From assembly GCA_910585705.1 (NCBI GenBank), contig CAJUER010000001.1, forward strand, positions 54,480-118,479: 64,000 nt of DNA, written 5' to 3'. Below the pieces are notes generated by a model. The model did not search any database. It worked only from the letters and a program-made list of their open reading frames with translations, and was not told where the DNA came from. A program made the translations under genes and the position numbers. Position 1 is the first letter of the stretch. Each line of letters opens with the position of its first letter. Below, one piece after another: positions 51,645 to 57,940 of the stretch. This DNA is from an uncultured Christensenella sp. GTDB lineage: Bacteria > Bacillota > Clostridia > Christensenellales > Borkfalkiaceae.

Positions 51645-53039
51645 ATGGCAACTGTTCAGCTTATAAACGTAAACAAAGTGTACGACGGCGGAGTTCATGC
51701 CGTGCACGATTTCTCAATTGACATAAAGGACAAAGAGTTTATCGTGTTCGTAGGTCCTTCGGGCTGCGGAAAATCGACTACTTTGAGAATGATAGCGGGA
51801 CTCGAAGAAATTTCCTACGGCGATTTTCTGATCGACGGAAAAATAATGAACAGCGCCGCGCCTAAGGACAGGGATATCGCAATGGTGTTCCAGTCGTACG
51901 CGCTGTATCCGCAGATGACGGTTTACAACAATATGGCATACGCGCTTAAACTGCGTAAAGTGCCCAAAACGGAAATAGACGAGCGCGTAAGGGAGGCGGC
52001 GAGAATACTTAAACTCACACCGTATCTCGATAGAAAGCCGCGTGCGCTTTCGGGCGGACAGAGACAGCGCGTCGCGCTCGGCAGGTCGATTGTGCGCCGC
52101 CCCAAAGTTTTCCTTATGGACGAACCCCTGTCCAACCTCGACGCAAAGTTGCGCGTCGCTATGAGAAGCGAAATAGTGCGCATTCACGAGGAAGTGGGTG
52201 CAACCACCATTTACGTTACTCACGACCAAATCGAAGCTATGACTATGGCTTCGAGAATAGTGGTTATGAAAGACGGATTTATCCAGCAGATAGGCGAACC
52301 GAACGAGGTCTATAAAAATCCCGCAAATATGTTTGTCGCCGGCTTTATAGGCACGCCCGCAATGAACTTTCTGCACGGCGTGATAGAAAAAGGAAACTTC
52401 GTTTTAGACGGCACGGGTGAAAAAATCAAACTTACCTCCGACCAGAAAAAGCTTGTAAAAAATTACGAAGGCAAAAGAATAGTTTACGGCATTCGTCCCG
52501 AAAATCTTATTTTCGAGCAGTCCGAACGTTTCGAAAAATTCAAGGACTATGCGTTCAAAATGAAAGTGGGTATGATAGAACTTCTCGGCGATATCGTAAA
52601 CGTTCACGGCGAAGTAGGCGGCGGCAAGGCTATTTTGAAAATGAACAGCAAATACGCCGTAAAGGATAAAGCGGAAATAAAAGCGGCTGCGGACTGCGAG
52701 TACGCACGTTTCTTCAACGAAAGTACGGGTAAAGCTATAACGGAAGAATATTGCGAATACGAAGAGGCGGAAGTAACCCAATCGCTTGACGAGGATAACG
52801 TGGTAATCGTCGAGCAAAAGCCGCAGGGCTTGTTTGCAAAGGCGGTGGACGCAATCAAATCGGCGATAAGCAAGGTTAAGCGTAAACCCGAAACGAAAGA
52901 GGAGGACTCGGCGGAAGATAAAAAAGTTGAAGCCGAGACTTTGCAAACGGCAGAGGATAAAAAAGACAAAGCGGAAACTTTGCAAACGGCAGAGGATAAA
53001 AAAGATAAAGCCAAAACTTCGCAAACGGATAACGAATAA
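51645..53039 (+). CDS. Sugar ABC transporter ATP-binding protein (MsmK/UgpC-like) with repeat tail
   Basis: 464 residues. Walker A GPSGCGKST (37-45), signature LSGGQRQRVALGR near 135, Walker B FLMDEPLSNLD near 160, then a TOBE/regulatory domain with YGIRPENLIFE. Family members are about 370 residues. Here the C-terminus is extended by about 90 residues, including lysine-rich VDAIKSAISKVKRKPE and a tandem 13-residue repeat (T/A-LQTAEDKKDKAE). It powers the importer encoded upstream; many Firmicutes keep this ATPase elsewhere, so its presence makes the locus self-contained. Starts directly after the kinase stop. Confidence 0.92.
   Translation: MATVQLINVNKVYDGGVHAVHDFSIDIKDKEFIVFVGPSGCGKSTTLRMIAGLEEISYGDFLIDGKIMNSAAPKDRDIAMVFQSYALYPQMTVYNNMAYALKLRKVPKTEIDERVREAARILKLTPYLDRKPRALSGGQRQRVALGRSIVRRPKVFLMDEPLSNLDAKLRVAMRSEIVRIHEEVGATTIYVTHDQIEAMTMASRIVVMKDGFIQQIGEPNEVYKNPANMFVAGFIGTPAMNFLHGVIEKGNFVLDGTGEKIKLTSDQKKLVKNYEGKRIVYGIRPENLIFEQSERFEKFKDYAFKMKVGMIELLGDIVNVHGEVGGGKAILKMNSKYAVKDKAEIKAAADCEYARFFNESTGKAITEEYCEYEEAEVTQSLDEDNVVIVEQKPQGLFAKAVDAIKSAISKVKRKPETKEEDSAEDKKVEAETLQTAEDKKDKAETLQTAEDKKDKAKTSQTDNE
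52936..53030 (+). repeat. Short tandem coding repeat
   Basis: About 2.3 copies of a 39-bp unit (ACTTTGCAAACGGCAGAGGA core) at the 3' end of the ATPase gene, encoding an acidic/basic tail. Length variation by slippage is plausible. Confidence 0.8.
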
Positions 53040-53043
53040 AAAA

Positions 53044-53071
53044 AGCGAACCTGAAAAGGTTCGCTTTTTTA
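53044..53071. terminator. Bidirectional terminator ending the fructan operon
   Basis: AGCGAACCT/AGGTTCGCT stem with a GAAA loop, A-run before and T-run after. It serves the fructan operon on plus and the GNAT gene on minus. Confidence 0.9.
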
Positions 53072-53110
53072 ACTGCGCTTAAAATATATTTATTAAAAGA
53101 ATAATTAATT

Positions 53111-53677
53111 TTACTGTTTTTTTATAAAGACGTAGTAATCGTAATATTTTGTTCCGTCGTGACCTATAAGCGGTTCGTCTGATTTAACATATCCTATTGA
53201 TTTCAATGCCGTAATGCGCTCCGTAGCCGAAGGTATTGCTTTTGTAGCCACTTTTTTACATCCGAACATTTCAAACGATGGTATCGTAATCAGCGATAAA
53301 ATGCTTTCGGCATCCTCCGTGTTTTCGTAATCGCTACGCAAATCAAGTCTGATAAGTCCGCAATCGGTATAATAGTCTTTTTCGTTGCGTAGAAATTCTT
53401 CTATCGTACCGATAGCTTCTTTCGTTGTTTTATCTACTATGGCGAACCTTACAAACCAACCGTTTTCGTAAGCTTGCTTCCAAAAGTCCAACGCCTGACT
53501 CATACGTTCGAGCGTAGCATAATAAAAATCATCGCCGTGACAGTTGTCGCCGTTAAAAAAAGGTACGGCTTTTTTATCGCTGTAAACCTTAAATAAATCG
53601 CTTAAATCTCTGTCGTCTATCGGTCGCAAAATAAATTTATTGTTTTGCAGTATAGGACAGTTTTCATAAATATTCAT
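53111..53677 (-). CDS. GNAT-family N-acetyltransferase
   Basis: 188 residues. ILRPIDDRDLSDLFKVYSDK near the N-terminus and RFAIVDKTTKEAIGTIEEF in the middle match RimJ/RimL-like GNAT enzymes using acetyl-CoA. The acetyl-CoA loop is diverged: the usual Q/RxxGxG/A is not clear. The C-terminus has VATKAIPSATERITALKSIG, typical of the R-L-x-x-L-G-F family end. Substrate unknown. AGGAGC precedes the ATG. Base composition is more AT-rich than the fructan genes. Confidence 0.8.
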   Translation of the reverse strand: MNIYENCPILQNNKFILRPIDDRDLSDLFKVYSDKKAVPFFNGDNCHGDDFYYATLERMSQALDFWKQAYENGWFVRFAIVDKTTKEAIGTIEEFLRNEKDYYTDCGLIRLDLRSDYENTEDAESILSLITIPSFEMFGCKKVATKAIPSATERITALKSIGYVKSDEPLIGHDGTKYYDYYVFIKKQ

Positions 53678-54058
53678 AAAATTTAAAGCTCCTGGTAGTG
53701 TCTTATAATTTGATTATAATATAAATAAGCGCCGAATGCAACTCTATTAAAAATTTTTCAACCTTTCGGTTAAACGCCGTCGACTCTTTTTCGGAAATAA
53801 AATGATTGCCTTTAATAACCGTAAATTCGTCGTTGGTTACGCCTTTCGGTTAAATAATTATTTTAACTCTACCGCCGGTAGAGTTTTAAATTTATCCGGT
53901 AGAGACGGAATTTATATTGTAGAATTTAGTTTTTTTAAAGTTTAGTTTTTATTTTAAATCGTATAATTAAATCTATTAAAAGTAGGGTGTAATTGAATTT
54001 GTTATTATTTATAATGAAATTGATAAGTTGAAATAAACAATAAAAAAAGGAGCTTTCA
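53678..54058. other. Intergenic region with gene remnant and palindrome
   Basis: 381 bases. Holds a broken hydrolase fragment (53703-53849), a 13-base direct repeat CCTTTCGGTTAAA (53762 and 53842), and a palindrome AACTCTACCG-C-CGGTAGAGTT (about 53865-53885) with a third partial copy CCGGTAGAGA about ten bases on. The rest is AT-rich leader for degV. Confidence 0.5.
53703..53849 (-). pseudogene. Remnant of an alpha/beta hydrolase C-terminus
   Basis: On the minus strand a 48-codon open segment without start codon (an in-frame TAA precedes it) translates to KGVTNDEFTVIKGNHFIS and on to AFNRKVEKFLIELHSALIY before a stop. The GNHFIS...FN..V..FL pattern is the usual end of serine-hydrolase-like alpha/beta hydrolases, with the catalytic His. 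No upstream part is visible, so this is a 3' relic. Confidence 0.5.
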
Positions 54059-54928
54059 ATGAATAAAGTAAAAATAATAACCGATAGTTGTTGCAGTTTG
54101 TCGCTGGAAAAATTAAAGCAGTTTGATATTGATTTTGTTCAAATGAGCTTTACTGTAAACAATAAAAATTTTAATGCTTATGAACACCCGATTAAAGATG
54201 GGCAAAAATTTTATGATGAGCTTGCAAAATCAAAAAATTGTTCTACAAGTTGCGTCAACCCTTACACGTTTTCCGCAATATTTGAAAAATACGTCAAATT
54301 CGGTTATGACGTGGTATATATCGGTATATCAAGCGGAATGAGCGCAACTTATAAAAATGCAGTAGTTTCGGCGAAAGAAATCAATACTGCTTTTGGCCGA
54401 CACGTTTGGGTGGCTGATAGTTTGTCAGGAAGTTACGGGATTGCTTTAATGCTTGAATATGCCGTTAAACTTCGCAATGAGGGTAAAACTGCTGAGGAAA
54501 TATTTGAGTCGATAGACAAAATCCGTATGAACGTGTTTGCAGTGTTTGTGCCAAGTGATTTGATATTTTTAAACCGTTCGGGAAGAATAAACAGATTTGT
54601 TGCAAGTATCGGAACTTTGCTCAAAGTAACGCCGGTTATAACAGCCAATGATAAAGGCGAACTTAAATTGCTTGCCAAATGTATCGGAAGAAAAAAAGCG
54701 ATAAAGACGATTCAAGATTTTATTTTACAGAAAGCGTGTTTGGAAAATGAACGCAGAATTTATATTGGACATACAGGCGTGAAAGAAGACGCGGAAAGAC
54801 TTGCGGAATTTATAAAAGCAAATACCGATATTAAAGACGTTGTTGTGGACTTAATTGACTATACTATGGGTTGTAACTGCGGACCTTACACTCTCGCCGT
54901 TTTCGGGAAATTAAAGGTAGAGCGGTAA
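54059..54928 (+). CDS. DegV-family fatty acid-binding protein
   Basis: 289 residues. The N-terminal KIITDSCCSLSLEKL and the YIGISSGMSATYKNA segment near residue 92 match DegV/FakB-like proteins, which bind an acyl chain and present it for phosphorylation by FakA. The C-terminal GCNCGPYTLAVF is typical. AAAGGAG lies 6 bases before the ATG. No fakA gene adjacent. AT-rich codon use compared with the fructan genes. Terminator follows at 54947. Confidence 0.9.
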   Translation: MNKVKIITDSCCSLSLEKLKQFDIDFVQMSFTVNNKNFNAYEHPIKDGQKFYDELAKSKNCSTSCVNPYTFSAIFEKYVKFGYDVVYIGISSGMSATYKNAVVSAKEINTAFGRHVWVADSLSGSYGIALMLEYAVKLRNEGKTAEEIFESIDKIRMNVFAVFVPSDLIFLNRSGRINRFVASIGTLLKVTPVITANDKGELKLLAKCIGRKKAIKTIQDFILQKACLENERRIYIGHTGVKEDAERLAEFIKANTDIKDVVVDLIDYTMGCNCGPYTLAVFGKLKVER

Positions 54929-54946
54929 CAAAATAAGCAAAATTTA

Positions 54947-54990
54947 AAAGCGGACACGTTTTGATAAAACGGGCCCGCTTTACTTTGTAA
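54947..54990 (+). terminator. Probable terminator of degV
   Basis: Stem of 16 positions with an internal mismatch (AAAGCGG...ACGTTTT with AAAACG...CCGCTTT), loop GAT, followed by ACTTTG. Only a weak T-stretch. Confidence 0.5.
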
Positions 54991-55093
54991 AAAATTAAAG
55001 CAAAAAAAATTATTCTTTGTCAAACTCCGCCGTCTTATTTTATCAATAGCCCGAACTTTAAAGTCTTGTCAAATGCAGCGGAACGTAAATAAT

Positions 55094-55522
55094 TTAAAAA
55101 TTTTTGCAACTTAAATAAATGTGGCATACGGCAAAAATAACGGAAAAGAAAATCAACGGAATGTTTGCCGTCACAATGCCGCTGAATATGAATATACAAG
55201 ACGGAATTATCGAAAGCGACAATGCTTTTAATTTGTCGTTTCTGTTCCAACATATAATCCAAAAAATCAAATATGCCAAGCATAAACCGCCGTTTACTGA
55301 CAAATAGACGGTAAGCGCATTATCAAACCAAAAGTTAAAAAATGTATACGGAATATTAAAAATCATTAAAACAAAACAGCCGTATATGCCGATTTGTTCC
55401 AAGATTTCAACCGTTTTATTTCGGTAGGAGTTTTCGTTATTTTTATGTTTTGCGGCATAAATAATATTCGGTATCATAATGATTGCCATTATAATAAGCC
55501 CGTAATAATTAAACCAACTCAT
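55094..55522 (-). CDS. Small polytopic membrane protein of unknown function
   Basis: About 142 residues with four to five hydrophobic spans: MSWFNYYGLIIMAIIMIPNI, IGIYGCFVLMIFNIPYTFFN, VYLSVNGGLCLAYLIFWIIC and a C-terminal pair. The chosen ATG has GGAG 9 bases upstream; a longer frame adds 11 residues. Similar proteins of about 140 residues are common in clostridia without assigned role. Lone gene. Confidence 0.65.
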   Translation of the reverse strand: MSWFNYYGLIIMAIIMIPNIIYAAKHKNNENSYRNKTVEILEQIGIYGCFVLMIFNIPYTFFNFWFDNALTVYLSVNGGLCLAYLIFWIICWNRNDKLKALSLSIIPSCIFIFSGIVTANIPLIFFSVIFAVCHIYLSCKNF

Positions 55523-55663
55523 ACTGTCAATGCTCCAAAGAAAAGCCCAAAACAATTCCTGCGGGGTTCGTTTCGGGCTATTGCTGGCGGGCAGTCATCA
55601 CCCGAATTTGAACTTTTTATGTATAAAGAGCATTTCGGGATAGAAATACTGTTATAAAACACT

Positions 55664-56428
55664 TTAAGACTTCGTTATAGTGCCTTCCTTAATGTGATAT
55701 TGCTTTCCATTTGTTTCGCAAAATAGAATCACTTTTTCAGCCATTTCATTAAAGAATTTTTTATAATCTTTATATTGCGAAACTTTTGCATTGTAATTTA
55801 GTCTCCCAAAAATTATTTTATCTACAAAGGATATTGCATCTATAATTTCATCTAAACTTTGTTCAATGAAATTAGGTGTGGGATATGGTTCAATGCTTAC
55901 CCATGTTTTGCATCCCGCTTCATGGAGATTTTTTAAAGATTGTATTCTTTCAACGTATGGAGCAGAGCCTGGCTCAATCTCTTTCCTAAAATCCTCATTA
56001 AGAGAAATCAAAGTTATGCCATATTCATTTTCATTTGACAATTCGCTAAGTTCAAACGGTAGCGTTCCTTTTGTAAGTGCTGTGCATTTAATTCCACTTT
56101 CATTTAATTTACGCATACACTGCGAACTTAAATCAGATATCTCAGGATAGTTGTACATAAATGGGTCTGTGGTAAAACAAAGTTGTACGGATTGAATTTT
56201 ATCTTTCAATTTGGGTATTTCTATATCAAGCAATTCTAAAGCATTACCAATAAGTTTGGGACAGCACCAATCCTCATAAGTTTTAGCTTTACCAAACCTT
56301 TTTGCCATCATCATAGCATAGCACGGATATTTACATCCATGCGAACACCCTTCGGCGATATTTATTGTATAATCACCATATTCAACGCCCGTCTTATAAA
56401 GCAAACTTTTTCGCATTATTTTTTCCAT
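55664..56428 (-). CDS. Radical SAM/SPL-like three-cysteine protein (TcmP partner type)
   Basis: 254 residues. The N-terminal AEGCSHGCKYPCYAMMMAK places Cys28, Cys32 and Cys36 as CxxxCxxxC, one residue longer than the canonical radical SAM CxxxCxxC. The following VQLCFTTDPFMYNYPEISDL, CTALTKGTLPFELSEL and ITLISLNEDFRKEIEPGSAP track spore-photoproduct-lyase-like TIM-barrel radical SAM proteins with the Arg/Glu-rich PGSAPYVERI segment. Last gene of the Mod-Res operon, 6 bases after the TcmP-like gene. A nucleic-acid or protein modifying role with TcmP is inferred; chemistry unknown. AAAGGA precedes the ATG. Confidence 0.7.
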   Translation of the reverse strand: MEKIMRKSLLYKTGVEYGDYTINIAEGCSHGCKYPCYAMMMAKRFGKAKTYEDWCCPKLIGNALELLDIEIPKLKDKIQSVQLCFTTDPFMYNYPEISDLSSQCMRKLNESGIKCTALTKGTLPFELSELSNENEYGITLISLNEDFRKEIEPGSAPYVERIQSLKNLHEAGCKTWVSIEPYPTPNFIEQSLDEIIDAISFVDKIIFGRLNYNAKVSQYKDYKKFFNEMAEKVILFCETNGKQYHIKEGTITKS

Positions 56429-56434
56429 TTTTTA

Positions 56435-57562
56435 TTATCCTTTAATATCATAATAATCGGAAGTATAGTTACTTTTCCTAACACCATCATTTAACTTAAC
56501 CAGTATACCGTCTTCAATCAACGCTTCAAATACATGCTTCTTTAAATGACTTTTTCGTAACATCGTTTTCTCCAATATAGGGAGTGCAATATCTTGATAT
56601 GAAACATGGTTTTTATTTGGCAATCCAAGAATTATCTTTTTTGCGGATTCGGCATTGCAACTGATGATATATGCTTCATTATCTTTAGCAAATTGCTCTT
56701 CCATTATTGGGGTAAAAAATGATAACTGGTTTGTGTCGATTTTGCGAGGATTGCGATAATAAGATGCACCATTAAATGTTGTCCAAAGAGCGTCTTTGAG
56801 AACTTCCAATCCTTTATCTTTAGGAGTTATGTAAATAATTTGGTAAAGCTCCGTATTCGTTTCCGTATGGAATTCATAATTAAAACTATATTTCATTTTT
56901 CCAGTCTTTAATTGGGTGATAATATAGTTTACTAATTCATTTTTGTTGTTAATATTTGCGTTTGGATTATCAATTACATTATCAATCCTTGTATCCATAT
57001 CATTATTTCTATTTCTTACCCAATCACTGGTGAAGAGATTAAAAAGAAGCTCACAATAATATTGCTGGCAAAATTTCTTTAAGGTAGGGATATGCACAGT
57101 ACCGAAATCATATGGATCTACATATAGTAATGTTGTTTGTGGATATGAAAACCTCTCTTTATTTTGAAGCAAAATTGATAAGTAACCATTTACATCTTTT
57201 TGTGAGATGAATATTTTTAAGTTTGGTAGTTTGGTTTTATACACTATGTTAATGACTTCCTTAAGCACCTCTATTCGCTTTGCGTCAATATCATTTAAGT
57301 ATAGGTTAAATACACGATCTTTGTGAATAGCCGCAGACTGTATAAATAATTTTAAAACCTCGATGGATGTGCAAAAATCTCCATCTTGATAAACCCCAGC
57401 ATTGGACATACAATCAATAAAATTAATACCTTCGACAAATTGAGCATTGCCTAAAACATACAACCAATTTTGTACATAGTTTTTAACATATTTAATTTTA
57501 TTAGTTGTTTGCGGTTTTTTAAGATCTAACAACTTTTTATATTTCTTTACCAATTCTTGCAT
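56435..57562 (-). CDS. tcmP: Three-Cys-motif partner protein TcmP-like
   Basis: 375 residues. FIDCMSNAGVYQDGDFCTSI near 48, NLYLNDIDAKRIEVLKEV near 85 and TLLYVDPYDFGTVHIPTLKK near 143 correspond to the D.faGpG.Y / nd.d / DP(F/Y) pattern of TcmP proteins. The layout resembles a class I methyltransferase fold, with DPYD in the place of a DPPY motif. A winged-helix-like C-terminus (about 310-375) is possible. TcmP genes regularly neighbour a three-cysteine radical-SAM-like gene, as here. 3 bases after the 115-residue gene, 6 before the radical SAM gene. Function unknown. Confidence 0.7.
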   Translation of the reverse strand: MQELVKKYKKLLDLKKPQTTNKIKYVKNYVQNWLYVLGNAQFVEGINFIDCMSNAGVYQDGDFCTSIEVLKLFIQSAAIHKDRVFNLYLNDIDAKRIEVLKEVINIVYKTKLPNLKIFISQKDVNGYLSILLQNKERFSYPQTTLLYVDPYDFGTVHIPTLKKFCQQYYCELLFNLFTSDWVRNRNNDMDTRIDNVIDNPNANINNKNELVNYIITQLKTGKMKYSFNYEFHTETNTELYQIIYITPKDKGLEVLKDALWTTFNGASYYRNPRKIDTNQLSFFTPIMEEQFAKDNEAYIISCNAESAKKIILGLPNKNHVSYQDIALPILEKTMLRKSHLKKHVFEALIEDGILVKLNDGVRKSNYTSDYYDIKG

Positions 57563-57565
57563 AAC

Positions 57566-57913
57566 TTACTCCGAAACTTTGTTGATAATCGATTCGATAA
57601 AATCAATTTCCTCATATGTGAGGTGCTTTTTAACATCAGTACCTTTTGAAAATAAAGTTTTGAATCCTTGTGCCATCAAGAAATTTTCAGCATTTACGTA
57701 ATATTGCTGAAAGGTAATGGGCGGATTATTATTTACTGTATTCCACACGAGTGTTTCCACGCAATATTTTTGCATTAGACTGTTGATATGATTTAGCATT
57801 TCATCAAATTGTTGAGTGTTATAATAAAATCGCAATTTTTCCACATCATCGATGAAATCAGCAATTTCTTTAATATCTTTATAGTGTTCAAAAATAGATT
57901 TATAATCTTTCAT
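57566..57913 (-). CDS. 115-residue protein of unknown function in the Mod-Res operon
   Basis: Mostly helical, charged 115-residue protein beginning MKDYKSIFEHYKDIKEIADF, with no cysteine cluster, signal peptide or membrane span. It contains a central NNNPPITFQQYYVNAENFLM segment, and the C-terminal YEEIDFIESIINKVSE is acidic. It lies 27 bases after res and 3 bases before the TcmP-like gene, so it belongs to the same transcript. Not recognised; could be an accessory or immunity factor. AAAGATT-like RBS is weak. Confidence 0.65.
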   Translation of the reverse strand: MKDYKSIFEHYKDIKEIADFIDDVEKLRFYYNTQQFDEMLNHINSLMQKYCVETLVWNTVNNNPPITFQQYYVNAENFLMAQGFKTLFSKGTDVKKHLTYEEIDFIESIINKVSE

Positions 57914-57940
57914 AGAATCAACACTCCAATAGTATGTAGG

